The translations under genes were made by a program, and so were the position numbers. Below are positions 53,633 through 62,818 of a stretch of DNA of 64,000 bases, piece after piece. Source of the stretch: an uncultured Alphaproteobacteria bacterium (GTDB taxonomy: Bacteria > Pseudomonadota > Alphaproteobacteria > Rhodobacterales > Rhodobacteraceae); NCBI GenBank assembly GCA_902537215.1, contig CACBAM010000005.1, positions 87,003 through 151,002 on the forward strand, given 5' to 3'. The notes beneath the pieces are model-generated. The model did not search any database. It was not told the DNA's origin and worked only from the letters and a program-made list of their open reading frames with translations. Numbering within the stretch: the stretch's first letter is position 1; each line of letters opens with the position of its first letter.

Positions 53633-54498
53633 TGGTTTTACGGATTATATCAATAGTAGTAGCGTTCATAGCGTTCGTCGCTTACTCCTCACTCTTTGTA
53701 GTTGACGAAAGACAAAAAGCGCTTGTATTGCAATTTGGGCAAGTTGCTGATGTGAAAGAAGAACCTGGCTTAGCATTTAAGCTACCATTTATACAACAAG
53801 TTGTGAGGTACGATGATAGAATACTGTCGCTTGACACCATGCCACTCGAAGTAACACCGCTTGATGACAGAAGATTGGTGGTAGATGCTTTTGCAAGATA
53901 CAGAATAATCAATGTCGTACAGTTCAGGCAGGCCGTAGGAACTGGGGGTATTGTTACGGCTGAAAGTCGTCTAGAAAGGATTCTGAATGCTGCATTAAGA
54001 GAAGTGCTTGGATCTGTGACCTCTAATGCGGTTCTATCAACAGACAGGATCGAGCTAATGACCAGAATAACAGAGAGCGCGAAGATAGAATCGAAAGGTT
54101 TAGGTGTAGAAATAGTTGATGTCAGGATTAAACGAGCTGATTTGCCCACGCAGAACTTAGCAGCCACTTTTAGAAGAATGCAAGCAGAGAGAGAAAGAAT
54201 GGCAGCAGACGAGAGAGCGAGAGGTCAAGAAGCTGCTCAAATAGTCAGAGCGGAAGCTGACAGAAAGGCTGTTGAAACGGTATCTGAAGCAAAGAAGGAA
54301 GCAGAAATAATAAGAGGTACGGCTGACGCTCTAACTACCAAAATTTTTGCAGATGCGTTTGGCAGAGATCCTGAGTTTTATGCTTTTACCAGATCGTTGA
54401 TAGCTTATGAGCAATCAATGACAGGATCAAACACCACAATGGTCATAAGCCCTAACTCTGAATTCTTTGATTATATAAAGGAAAGTGAAAAAGAGTGA
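53632..54498 (+). CDS. hflC: FtsH protease modulator HflC
   Basis: The second SPFH-domain partner of the HflKC complex. It has an N-terminal transmembrane anchor (about residues 5-21) and VDERQKALVLQFGQV at the domain start. The long helical end has MQAERERMAADERARGQEAAQIVRAEADRKAVE. At 288 residues it is of usual length. Start ATG 53632 shares one base with the hflK stop. Its own stop overlaps the GTG start of the DUF2065 gene by four bases. Confidence 0.95.
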   Translation: MVLRIISIVVAFIAFVAYSSLFVVDERQKALVLQFGQVADVKEEPGLAFKLPFIQQVVRYDDRILSLDTMPLEVTPLDDRRLVVDAFARYRIINVVQFRQAVGTGGIVTAESRLERILNAALREVLGSVTSNAVLSTDRIELMTRITESAKIESKGLGVEIVDVRIKRADLPTQNLAATFRRMQAERERMAADERARGQEAAQIVRAEADRKAVETVSEAKKEAEIIRGTADALTTKIFADAFGRDPEFYAFTRSLIAYEQSMTGSNTTMVISPNSEFFDYIKESEKE

Positions 54499-54683
54499 TA
54501 GAAAAGGTGCTATTCGCTTTGGGATCCGTAATAGCATTTGAGGGGTTTTTTTTAGCGATTATACCAGAAAGATTAAAAAAAACTTTGAGTCAGATTTCGA
54601 TCATTCCCAATAAACAGCTTTCTCGAATTGGTTTAGTAATGATGGCTATAGGGATAATAATCATAGGTGTAACAGATATTTAG
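54495..54683 (+). CDS. DUF2065 family small membrane protein
   Basis: A 62-residue protein with two hydrophobic helices (about residues 3-22 and 45-60) around a basic loop containing ERLKKTLSQI. It matches DUF2065 by length and by position after hflC. It starts at GTG 54495, overlapping hflC as GTGA. Its function is not known. It lies within the HflKC/DegP cluster. Confidence 0.82.
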   Translation: MIEKVLFALGSVIAFEGFFLAIIPERLKKTLSQISIIPNKQLSRIGLVMMAIGIIIIGVTDI

Positions 54684-54695
54684 AATGGAACTTAC

Positions 54696-56144
54696 ATGAG
54701 CGTCTTGAAAAAAAATACTGCAGAAAAATTTTATTCTTATGCTTTTTTACCAGCTTGGACCCTCTTACTTTTTATCTTCGTTAGTGGTATATCCCACGGA
54801 AAGGGTATGCCGGGTAGTTTTAGTGATCTCGTGGAGAAATTAAGCCCTTCAGTCGTTAACATTACCACCAGCTCCACCGTGCCTAACAGGCAGGAACTCA
54901 ACCCACAACTACCACCTGGTTCGCCATTCGAAGATTTATTCAGAGACTTTATGGATAGAGAACAAAATGGTGCGCCCAGAAGACAGCGAAGGGGCACAGC
55001 GCTGGGCTCAGGTTTTATTATCTCAGCTGACGGGTATGTTGTAACAAATAACCACGTTATAGAAAATGCTGACGAGATAGAGATTGAATTTTTCGATGGC
55101 CGATTAATGGAGGCAACAGTTGTTGGAACTGACCCCAAGACAGATATAGCACTCTTAAAAGTTGAGGCGAAAGATAAGCTTAAGTTTGTTAGGTTTGGAG
55201 ATAGCAACAAGGCCAAAGTGGGTGACTGGGTTTTAGCTATAGGTAATCCCTTAGGTCAAGGGTTCTCTGTTTCTGCAGGTATTATTTCTGCGAGGGGAAG
55301 GGCTTTAAGTGGATCTTATGACGATTTCATACAGACCGATGCTGCGATAAATAGAGGAAATTCAGGAGGACCACTTTTTAATATGGATGGCGAAGTTATT
55401 GGTGTTAACACGGCGATACTTTCTCCCAATGGTGGGTCTATAGGTATAGGTTTTTCAATGTCATCGGCTGTAGTTGAGAAAGTAATAGACCAGCTTACCA
55501 CTTTTGGTGAGACAAGAAGAGGTTGGTTAGGCGTTAGAATACAAGATGTTACTGAAGATGTTGCGGAAGCTCTTGGTATTGAAAAAACTGATGGTGCTTT
55601 AGTGACTGATGTCCCTGATGGACCTGCTAAAACTGGTGGTATAAAATCAGGAGATGTTATCATTGAGTTTGACGGTAAGACAATAAATGATACCAGAGAG
55701 CTCGTTAGGATAGTTGGGGACAGTCCTGTAGGTAAGCAGGTGTCAGTGAGGGTACTGAGGGATGGAAAGAAAGTGTCCTTGTCCGTCAAGCTAGGTCGCT
55801 TAGAAGATAACATTGCGTCAAGCCAACCATCGAGACAAAGGACAAAAAAAGTCGAGTTTGCAGGGATGACTTTGTCTAATTTAGACAGAGAAGTAGCTGA
55901 ACGGTTTGGTATTGATCAAAATACAAAGGGTGTTGTTATAGTAGATGTAAAAGCTGGGTCTGTTGGCGAGGAGAAGGGGTTGAAAAAGGGAGACGTAATT
56001 ATTCAAATAAACAGGATAAAGATCTCTTCCACAGATGAACTTTACAAACTTAACGAAGAGGCAAAAAAGGCAAACAAAACATCCATACTTATGTTGATAC
56101 TAAGAAACGGTATGAGAAGATTTATTGGTCTGCCAACTCAATAG
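54696..56144 (+). CDS. degP: Periplasmic serine endoprotease DegP/DegQ (Do family)
   Basis: A periplasmic protease-chaperone of the HtrA/Do family. A signal segment lies at about residues 17-32. The catalytic triad is His120 (VVTNNHVI), Asp150 (TDIALLKV) and Ser223 (GNSGGPLFN). Two PDZ domains follow (GWLGVRIQDV; AGMTLSNLDREVAERFG). It has an Arg/Gln-rich Q-linker region before the protease domain (REQNGAPRRQRRG). The 482 residues fit. It is the last gene of hflKC-DUF2065-degP and is convergent with the OB-fold gene (seven-base gap). Confidence 0.95.
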   Translation: MSVLKKNTAEKFYSYAFLPAWTLLLFIFVSGISHGKGMPGSFSDLVEKLSPSVVNITTSSTVPNRQELNPQLPPGSPFEDLFRDFMDREQNGAPRRQRRGTALGSGFIISADGYVVTNNHVIENADEIEIEFFDGRLMEATVVGTDPKTDIALLKVEAKDKLKFVRFGDSNKAKVGDWVLAIGNPLGQGFSVSAGIISARGRALSGSYDDFIQTDAAINRGNSGGPLFNMDGEVIGVNTAILSPNGGSIGIGFSMSSAVVEKVIDQLTTFGETRRGWLGVRIQDVTEDVAEALGIEKTDGALVTDVPDGPAKTGGIKSGDVIIEFDGKTINDTRELVRIVGDSPVGKQVSVRVLRDGKKVSLSVKLGRLEDNIASSQPSRQRTKKVEFAGMTLSNLDREVAERFGIDQNTKGVVIVDVKAGSVGEEKGLKKGDVIIQINRIKISSTDELYKLNEEAKKANKTSILMLILRNGMRRFIGLPTQ

Positions 56145-56151
56145 TGTGAGT

Positions 56152-56487
56152 TTATTTTATATTTGGAATAAGTTCGAGAAGTCTTGAGATGTCCCTTATA
56201 TCATCAGCAATCAGGTGAGAGACTTCGTTTTCCCTTTGTAGATGTCCACGTACTAATAAAAACGAAGAGAATACAACTTGATCCCTAAACTTTCTGTAAA
56301 CACTATTCCAACAAATTATATTTGAGGTCCCTGTTTCATCCTCTAATGTTAGAAACACTGTCCCTTTAGCTGTTGAGGGCATTTGTTTAACAATTACAAA
56401 CCCTGCAACTGCTGCAAAAGAGTTATTCTCTAAAGTACATAATTCAGCACAAGTCAAGATTGCATCTTTTTTTTGAGTATTTTTCAT
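56152..56487 (-). CDS. Stand-alone OB-fold protein derived from the C-terminus of error-prone DNA polymerase DnaE2
   Basis: The 111-residue protein matches only the last domain of DnaE2: LTCAELC, AVAGFVIVKQMPSTAKGTVF, LTLEDETGTSNIICW, and VRGHLQRENEVSHLIADDIRD. All polymerase domains (PHP, palm, fingers, helix-hairpin-helix) are absent, and upstream the frame meets a stop 28 bases before the ATG. It is therefore a remnant or an independently kept nucleic-acid-binding module. The residues typical of the domain are well conserved, which argues against free decay. A perfect LexA-type box lies two bases upstream of the ATG. There is no Shine-Dalgarno, so a leaderless message is possible. It is convergent with degP and divergent from ferredoxin. 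Confidence 0.82.
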   Translation of the reverse strand: MKNTQKKDAILTCAELCTLENNSFAAVAGFVIVKQMPSTAKGTVFLTLEDETGTSNIICWNSVYRKFRDQVVFSSFLLVRGHLQRENEVSHLIADDIRDISRLLELIPNIK

Positions 56488-56489
56488 GA

Positions 56490-56504
56490 GAACAAAAATA
56501 GAAC
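56490..56504 (-). promoter_or_regulatory. LexA (SOS) box, GTTC-N7-GTTC, in front of the DnaE2-derived gene
   Basis: On the minus strand GTTC (56501-56504), seven bases, then GTTC (56490-56493) form the exact direct repeat bound by alphaproteobacterial LexA. The TATTTT between the two halves could be the -10 of a promoter whose transcript would start near the ATG at 56487. dnaE2 is a classic SOS gene in this class, which supports the call. The box was found by eye. Confidence 0.65.
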
Positions 56505-56517
56505 ATTTTTTTTGTTA

Positions 56518-56898
<381 letters not shown>

Positions 56899-56899
56899 T

Positions 56900-58156
56900 T
56901 TATAAGGTGCCAATATCTGTTCTGTAAAAAATGTTTTCATTTTCTATCTTAGTTAGTGCTTTATACACTATTGTTCTAGCGTTTTTAAGATTTTTGCTTC
57001 TTACTGTAAAACTAAAAATTCGTCCCCCAGTATTGCATAAAAAATTATTTTTAAAATAAGTGCCAGCGTGGAATATCTTTAACGCTTTATTATATTTTAT
57101 ATCAACTATGTCGTTGAGTTCACAATCACTTCTTGGGTTTTTTGGATATCCTTTTTCTGCAACAATAACTGTGATAGCACTGTCACATGCCTCATTTATA
57201 GATAAACTAGATAATTCATTTTTTGCTCCACTAAAATATATATCGAATATCTGAGCACCTAATCGAACACACAGAGCTTGACATTCGGGATCACCAAAAC
57301 GCACATTATATTCAATGAGTTTTGGCTCTCCATTATTCAAAACTAGTCCTGCATAGAGTATCCCGGAAAACTCGTTACCAGTTTCTTTCATGTACTCTAC
57401 TGTTGGCTTAATGATTTTATTCAAGACCTTTTCTAAAATTTTTTTTGTTAGTGAAGGAGACGGCGAGAAGGCACCCATACCACCAGTATTAGGCCCACGG
57501 TCATGATCAAAAGCTCTTTTATAGTCTTGTGCGCTTCCGATGTATTTTATTGTCTTTTTATCAATAGCAAAAAAGACGCTCATTTCTTTGCCCTCAAGGT
57601 ACTCTTCAATTATAACCTTACTTTTCACTGTTCCAATTTTTCCTGCAAAGATAGAACTTATAAAATTGTCGGCCTCTTTAATATCGCTTGAAACTAAAAC
57701 TCCCTTACCTGCAGCAAGTCCATCTGCTTTAATTACGTAGGGTGTAGGTTGTTCTCTCAAAAATTTCTTAGCGTCATCAACTCTTGAAAAAATCTCGTAA
57801 TTTCCAGTAGGTATTTTTTTGTGCTTGCACATATTCTTGGTAAAGGATTTTGAGGCTTCTAATTGAGAAGCTTCCATGGTTGGCCCAAATACCAAAATAT
57901 TTTTTTCTTTGAGAGCGTTTGTAAGACCTTGCTCAAATTGCTTCTCAGGCCCGACTATTACAAGATCAATGGAATGCAGCAAACACATTTCCAGGATTTC
58001 ATTATTTGATGTCACATCAATATCAACATTAGTCGCTAATTCGGTGGTCCCAGCATTCCCTGGACTACAATAAATTTTGGTACATCTTGGATTTTGGGAT
58101 ATAGCCCAAGTCAATGCGTGTTCCCGTGCACCGTTTCCAATAATCAAAATTTTCAT
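56900..58156 (-). CDS. purD: Phosphoribosylamine-glycine ligase
   Basis: PurD makes glycinamide ribonucleotide in purine synthesis. The N-terminal domain begins MKILIIGNGAREHALTWAI, with YVIKADGLAAGKGVLVSSD and IIEEYLEGKEMSVF in the ATP-grasp, and NVRFGDPECQALCVRL near the C-terminus. The 418-residue length is normal. It is divergent from xseA, as in many Rhodobacterales, with an 80-base spacer without a clear promoter. Confidence 0.97.
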   Translation of the reverse strand: MKILIIGNGAREHALTWAISQNPRCTKIYCSPGNAGTTELATNVDIDVTSNNEILEMCLLHSIDLVIVGPEKQFEQGLTNALKEKNILVFGPTMEASQLEASKSFTKNMCKHKKIPTGNYEIFSRVDDAKKFLREQPTPYVIKADGLAAGKGVLVSSDIKEADNFISSIFAGKIGTVKSKVIIEEYLEGKEMSVFFAIDKKTIKYIGSAQDYKRAFDHDRGPNTGGMGAFSPSPSLTKKILEKVLNKIIKPTVEYMKETGNEFSGILYAGLVLNNGEPKLIEYNVRFGDPECQALCVRLGAQIFDIYFSGAKNELSSLSINEACDSAITVIVAEKGYPKNPRSDCELNDIVDIKYNKALKIFHAGTYFKNNFLCNTGGRIFSFTVRSKNLKNARTIVYKALTKIENENIFYRTDIGTL

Positions 58157-58236
58157 TCTCTTTCCAATCCTTTTCGATCATGATACTCATAGGAGTGATT
58201 ATATAAAGAAATAAAATCAGTTGTGATCTAAAGGCT

Positions 58237-59583
58237 ATGACAAAAGAGAACATACCGGAATTTACTGTTACGACCCTATCCCAATCGATACGAAATATAT
58301 TAGAAACGGAGTTTGAATATGTCAGGGTAAAGGGGGAACTAGGCAGGGTTAGCAGACCTGCCTCTGGCCACTTATATTTTGACCTTAAAGATGACAAATC
58401 AATATTAGCTAGCGTTGTATGGCGAGGTACCAAACTAACCAAAAGAGATCTAATCGAAGAAGGAAATGAAGTTGTCTTAGTAGGTCGCATATCGTCTTTT
58501 CCTGGACATAGCAAATATCAAATAATAGTGGAGGATATCCAAGCTGCGGGGATTGGGGCTCTACTTGCAATGTTAAATAAGCGAAGGGAAAAACTTGCGG
58601 CTGAGGGTATATTTAGTGAAAAAAGAAAAATAGCTTTACCAACGTACCCTCTTAGTATCGGAGTAATAACGTCTATATCTGGGGCAGTTATTAAAGATAT
58701 TTTGAATAGAGTTGAAGCCCGATTTCCTGTAATGGTTATTATCTTCCCAGTTACCGTTCAGGGAGATAGCTGTGCGAAAGATGTTATAGAAGGGATTAAC
58801 TTCTTCCATCAGGAAAAAGCCAATACCAAAGGCCTTAGACCTGACTTATTAATAATTGCCCGGGGAGGGGGATCGTTTGAAGATTTATGGCCTTTCAATG
58901 ACGAAAGTCTCATTAGAGCCGTATCAGAAGCAAAGATACCCATTATCTCAGCTATTGGACATGAAACCGATACAACATTATTAGACCTTGTTGCGGATGT
59001 GAGAGCGCCTACTCCCACAGCAGCGGCCGAGATTGCCTTGCCAAATCGAACAGAAATTTTAGGGCAGTTAAATTACCTTTCTGCAAACTTAAGAAATAGT
59101 GCGGAAAAGATAACATTTTTAAAAATGTCTTTGCTTAATCAATGCTCTGCAAAGCTTAAAAGCCCATACCAAAACCTGAACGATATGAAAAAATCACTTA
59201 CAATGAACATACTAAAACTCGATAGTATTATTAAAGATGCTTTTTCTGAGATGTCTAACGATGTCAAATTATTAGATAAGGATCTATCAACGAAGCTAAA
59301 GCAAATTTTCTACTATGTCTCTGATACAAAAAAACGATTACGTGTATTAGATGAGATGGCTTTGAAGCATCTTTGGAATAACTTTAGAAAAAATTCAGAA
59401 AATTTTATGGCGGCATCCAGATTGTTAGAGAGCGTAAGTTATAAAAAAGTCCTGTCGAGGGGATACTCTGTCATACGAGATGAAGATGAAAAAATCGTGA
59501 GCACCAAATCTCAATTGAAAAGTAAAAGTGCTCTTACAATTGAATGGGCTGATGGTAAGGTAAGCGTAAGAGCAGATAAGTAG
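58237..59583 (+). CDS. xseA: Exodeoxyribonuclease VII large subunit
   Basis: The catalytic subunit of ExoVII, which degrades single-stranded DNA in repair. An N-terminal OB domain (EYVRVKGELGRVSRPASGHLYFDLKDD) is followed by the catalytic domain with GVITSISGAVIKDILNR and IIARGGGSFEDLWPFNDESLIRAV. The long helical region (about residues 290-400) ends in a short beta domain (LSRGYSVIRDEDEKIV). The 448 residues fit. The xseB small subunit is not here. Confidence 0.96.
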   Translation: MTKENIPEFTVTTLSQSIRNILETEFEYVRVKGELGRVSRPASGHLYFDLKDDKSILASVVWRGTKLTKRDLIEEGNEVVLVGRISSFPGHSKYQIIVEDIQAAGIGALLAMLNKRREKLAAEGIFSEKRKIALPTYPLSIGVITSISGAVIKDILNRVEARFPVMVIIFPVTVQGDSCAKDVIEGINFFHQEKANTKGLRPDLLIIARGGGSFEDLWPFNDESLIRAVSEAKIPIISAIGHETDTTLLDLVADVRAPTPTAAAEIALPNRTEILGQLNYLSANLRNSAEKITFLKMSLLNQCSAKLKSPYQNLNDMKKSLTMNILKLDSIIKDAFSEMSNDVKLLDKDLSTKLKQIFYYVSDTKKRLRVLDEMALKHLWNNFRKNSENFMAASRLLESVSYKKVLSRGYSVIRDEDEKIVSTKSQLKSKSALTIEWADGKVSVRADK

Positions 59584-59600
59584 AAAGTTGGTATTACAAA

Positions 59601-60758
59601 ATGGTAACAGGATTTTTCAAAAAACTTAAAAATAAACTATTTAACTCCAGTTCAAAATTTACAAAAAATTTAGATGAGGCTGTTAACGAAGTATCTAAAG
59701 CTGATGTCGATGTGAATATTGAGAAAAAAGTTTCAGTAGAAAAGTCAGAAAAAAATGAAATTAACGCGAAGAAAATTAGTGAATCAGAAAAAAGTCAGTT
59801 CGCACAAGACGGCGACACTGATCAAAATAAAGATATCGTTAAAGATGGTCAAAAAGTCACCAGCGCTAAATCAGTCGTAAAAAAAACTCTTAACTTATTT
59901 AAGAGAAAGCCAGACCCAAGGAAAATTTTATTAAATGATGAGTTTTTAGAGAAACTTGAAGATATCCTGATTTCATCCGATGTAGGGAGTAAAACCGCTT
60001 TAAAGATCTCAGAAAAAATTTCGTCAAAAGTATATGGAAAAAAAATAGAGGTAATGCAGCTTAAAGAATATCTCATAGACGAGATAACTAAGATATTAGA
60101 GCCAATAGCTAAGCCCATTCCAATCTATAAAACGGCTCCGCAAATCGTGGTGGTGGTAGGCGTTAATGGATCTGGTAAGACAACAACAATTGGTAAACTT
60201 GCATCACAATTTAAGATGGCTGGAAAATCAGTAATGATTGGAGCAGGTGATACTTTTAGAGCTGCAGCTATTGAACAGTTATCTGTTTGGGCGGAGAGGG
60301 TAGATGTCCCAATTATCAAGGCTGAGCAAGGATCCGATCCAGCTTCTTTAGCGTATAAGTCAGTTGAAAGAGCTATAAATGAAAAGATGGACCTCTTGTT
60401 TATCGATACAGCAGGAAGATTGCAAAACAAAACAGATCTTATGCAGGAGTTAGTAAAAATTGTCACTGTTATAAAAAAAGTAAAAAGCGAAGCCCCTGAA
60501 AATATAATATTAGTTCTCGATGCGACCACTGGACAAAACATTATTTCTCAAGTAGAGATCTTCCAGCAAATGGTCAATATAACGGGAATAATAATGACTA
60601 AGTTGGATGGCAGCGCAAAAGGGGGAATACTAATATCAGTTGCCGATAGATTTCAGTTGCCAATCCATGCTATAGGGGTTGGTGAGACATTAGATGACCT
60701 TCAGCCATTTGATCCTGAAGAATTTGCAACGGCTTTGATTGGTGATTTTAGAGAGTAA
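59601..60758 (+). CDS. ftsY: Signal recognition particle receptor FtsY
   Basis: FtsY docks SRP-ribosome complexes at the membrane. The N-terminal 100 residues are charged, low-complexity and rich in Lys, Glu and Asp, as in FtsY A domains. The NG domain follows with the P-loop GVNGSGKT at 187-194, GAGDTFRAAAIEQL, IDTAGRLQNK and TKLDGSAKGG. The 385-residue length fits. It begins 17 bases after xseA and ends 6 bases before yciB. Confidence 0.96.
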   Translation: MVTGFFKKLKNKLFNSSSKFTKNLDEAVNEVSKADVDVNIEKKVSVEKSEKNEINAKKISESEKSQFAQDGDTDQNKDIVKDGQKVTSAKSVVKKTLNLFKRKPDPRKILLNDEFLEKLEDILISSDVGSKTALKISEKISSKVYGKKIEVMQLKEYLIDEITKILEPIAKPIPIYKTAPQIVVVVGVNGSGKTTTIGKLASQFKMAGKSVMIGAGDTFRAAAIEQLSVWAERVDVPIIKAEQGSDPASLAYKSVERAINEKMDLLFIDTAGRLQNKTDLMQELVKIVTVIKKVKSEAPENIILVLDATTGQNIISQVEIFQQMVNITGIIMTKLDGSAKGGILISVADRFQLPIHAIGVGETLDDLQPFDPEEFATALIGDFRE

Positions 60759-60764
60759 TTATTA

Positions 60765-61367
60765 ATGGAAAAAAAGGAAGAAAATTCACTCACAAAAAGT
60801 ATTTTAGAGTTTGTTCCATTGATAACATTCTTTCTGGCTTATTACTATTTTCCCAACTCAAATAATCTGACCGGTGAAGACCTTTCGGTTGAAAAGATAA
60901 TCTTTGCAACAAAAGTATTCGTACCCATCTTGTTAATTGCATCGTTATTAAATTACCTCATCTTAGGAACGATTTCCAAAATGTCTGTAATTACGGCGGT
61001 TTTAGTAATTTTTTTTGGTGCATTAACAATCTGGTTCAAAGACCCCACATTCATAAAGATGAAACCTACGATTATCTATCTTAGTTTTGCGGCTGTTCTG
61101 ATCATAGGTCTAATGAGAAAAAGAAGCTTATTACAAAGTTTGATGGGATCCACGTTAGCCTTAGAAGAAGAAGGGTGGATGCTTCTCACAAAGAGAATAA
61201 TTATTTTTTTTATTAGTCTTGCCTTTCTTAATGAACTGGTGTGGAGGTATTTTGGCCAAGATCAATGGGTGAATTTTAAAACTTTTGGAATGCCAATTTT
61301 AAGCCTACTGTTTTTCGCTTTTCAGTATAAGTTATTTCAGAAATATATTATTGATAAGGAAAACTAG
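60765..61367 (+). CDS. yciB: Inner membrane protein YciB/septation protein A (IspZ)
   Basis: A 200-residue polytopic protein with five to six hydrophobic helices. Family motifs are the N-terminal SILEFVPLITFFLAYYY, DPTFIKMKPTIIY, and LNELVWRYFGQDQWVNFKTFG near the C-terminus, all typical of YciB/IspZ. It functions in cell envelope and septum integrity. ATG 60765 lies six bases after ftsY. It is convergent with ccmG (two-base gap). Confidence 0.9.
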   Translation: MEKKEENSLTKSILEFVPLITFFLAYYYFPNSNNLTGEDLSVEKIIFATKVFVPILLIASLLNYLILGTISKMSVITAVLVIFFGALTIWFKDPTFIKMKPTIIYLSFAAVLIIGLMRKRSLLQSLMGSTLALEEEGWMLLTKRIIIFFISLAFLNELVWRYFGQDQWVNFKTFGMPILSLLFFAFQYKLFQKYIIDKEN

Positions 61368-61369
61368 AC

Positions 61370-61936
61370 TTATTCTTCAAGATACGTTTTAAGCTTATTC
61401 TCGTATATGGTACTAGTTATCGGTCCCGCAATCCTTAATAAGATATTGTTTTCTTTATCAAGAAGGAAAGTTTCGGGTATTCCATAAACTCCCCAGTCTA
61501 TGGCTGTTTTCCCCAATCGGTCTGAACCGATTGCAACATATGGATTGCCTAGTTCTGCAAGAAATTTTTGCGCGTTTAAAGGAGTATCTTTATAATTTAC
61601 TCCAATTATACGGTATCCATTCTTTTGAATCGACATTAAGGATTTATGTTCGGCTCTGCAGGGAGCACACCAGCTAGCCCAGAAGTTCACCAACTTGTAG
61701 TTTGAAACATCAAGATGTTTTTCTTGGGGAGTCTCGTAGTTGTTCAGAGGAGTTAAATAAAAGTTAGGCTTTTTTTGACCTATCAGATTACTTTTTATTT
61801 GTTTCGATATATTTGATTTAATACTTAATTTGCCATTTGCCATTTCGATATCGTAGGCAAAAATCATGAACAAAGAGAGGCAAAGTAAAATGAATATGGG
61901 TATTACTAAAATTATTTTGAAACTAATTTGACTCAT
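61370..61936 (-). CDS. ccmG: Thiol:disulfide interchange protein CcmG/DsbE
   Basis: A membrane-anchored periplasmic thioredoxin that keeps apocytochrome c cysteines reduced for heme attachment. Residues 8-27 form the anchor. The active site is WASWCAPCRAEH with Cys90 and Cys93. It has the GVNYKDTPLNAQKFL segment and cis-Pro loop YGIPETFLLD typical of CcmG. At 188 residues the length fits. It is the last gene of the ccmABCDG set and overlaps ccmD by 14 bases. Confidence 0.94.
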   Translation of the reverse strand: MSQISFKIILVIPIFILLCLSLFMIFAYDIEMANGKLSIKSNISKQIKSNLIGQKKPNFYLTPLNNYETPQEKHLDVSNYKLVNFWASWCAPCRAEHKSLMSIQKNGYRIIGVNYKDTPLNAQKFLAELGNPYVAIGSDRLGKTAIDWGVYGIPETFLLDKENNILLRIAGPITSTIYENKLKTYLEE

Positions 61937-62078
61937 TTTTAGTTTCTTTTTTTCTTAATTCTTTATCTGTTTTTATCTTAGAAATTAAGGTTTGTATTAT
62001 CAAGGCTGATATAAGAGCAATTGTACTCACATAAGATGCAATGATTACAAAAGAAAACTTCCCAAAAATTGCTAACAT
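61923..62078 (-). CDS. ccmD: Heme exporter protein CcmD
   Basis: CcmD is a small membrane protein that helps release holoCcmE from CcmC. Read directly from the sequence: ATG 62078 to TAG 61923-61925, 51 residues. It has one transmembrane helix (about residues 9-31), preceded by IFGKFSF and followed by a very basic/acidic tail (KIKTDKELRKKETK), the usual CcmD layout. It is ten bases after ccmC and overlaps the ccmG start. It is too short and divergent for many gene callers. Confidence 0.85.
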   Translation of the reverse strand: MLAIFGKFSFVIIASYVSTIALISALIIQTLISKIKTDKELRKKETKNESN

Positions 62079-62088
62079 TGGTCCCGGA

Positions 62089-62817
62089 CTATCCCATTAA
62101 TTTAAGCTTCAATTTATTAAGCTCAGTAGTTGTTCGTACAAGTAAAAGATAAACAAAAAGAGATGAAAACCCAACTAATGCTAAAATAAGTGGAAAATAG
62201 TAGCTGTCATCAATATTCTTTTCCTCATCGAGAGACAAAGTTGGGCCTTGATGTAGACCCTGATCTATAAAAAAAACGATATACCTGGATAGAAGAGCGA
62301 AAACAGATCCTAATATACAAAATAGAGAAGTAACATTTGCTGCCCGTTCTAAAGGTTTGATAGCCGACCATAAGATAATGTACCCCACGTAGAAACATAG
62401 CAGAACTGCAAATGAGGTTAGTCGAGGGTCCCAAACCCAGTAAGTTCCCCAAGTGCTGCTACCCCACAAACTTCCTGTTATTATGGTAGCAATAGTCATT
62501 ATTAAACCAATCATTGCAGACGATTTAGCTGCTAATGCGCTAACGTATTGGCGCCTAATCAACCAAACTAAAGAGGCTACAGTCATCATAAGATATACGT
62601 TTATTGCTAAGAATGCTGCAGGAACATGGATAAAAATTATTTTCACTGTCTCCAGTTGCTTATAGTCAGGGCCAGTAAAGAACACTCCCCAAACTAAACC
62701 AGGTATAATTGCTAAAATAGCTATCAAACCTGCAAGAGGTGATATTATCTTTGCTAGTTTTTTAAAAAGTACCGGGTTAGAGTACTTCCAAAATTTATTT
62801 AACGCGCTGTTTTTCAT
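62089..62817 (-). CDS. ccmC: Heme exporter protein CcmC
   Basis: CcmC binds heme and loads it onto CcmE in cytochrome c maturation. The tryptophan-rich WWD motif reads WGSSTWGTYWVWDPRLTS in the periplasmic loop. Conserved His residues (FIHVPAAFLAINVY; LHQGPTLS) flank it, and six transmembrane helices are apparent. The 242-residue length fits. It begins one base after ccmB and is followed by ccmD. Confidence 0.96.
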   Translation of the reverse strand: MKNSALNKFWKYSNPVLFKKLAKIISPLAGLIAILAIIPGLVWGVFFTGPDYKQLETVKIIFIHVPAAFLAINVYLMMTVASLVWLIRRQYVSALAAKSSAMIGLIMTIATIITGSLWGSSTWGTYWVWDPRLTSFAVLLCFYVGYIILWSAIKPLERAANVTSLFCILGSVFALLSRYIVFFIDQGLHQGPTLSLDEEKNIDDSYYFPLILALVGFSSLFVYLLLVRTTTELNKLKLKLMG

Positions 62818-62818
62818 T

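Noticed and set aside
53682..54167. 161-codon open frame on the minus strand inside hflC
   Set aside because: It is fully antisense to a well-supported gene and its product shows no domain; a Ser/Thr/Leu-rich shadow of the hflC frame.
55316..55813. 165-codon open frame on the minus strand inside degP
   Set aside because: Shadow of the degP reading frame, with the Ser/Pro/Thr-rich composition expected of antisense translation.
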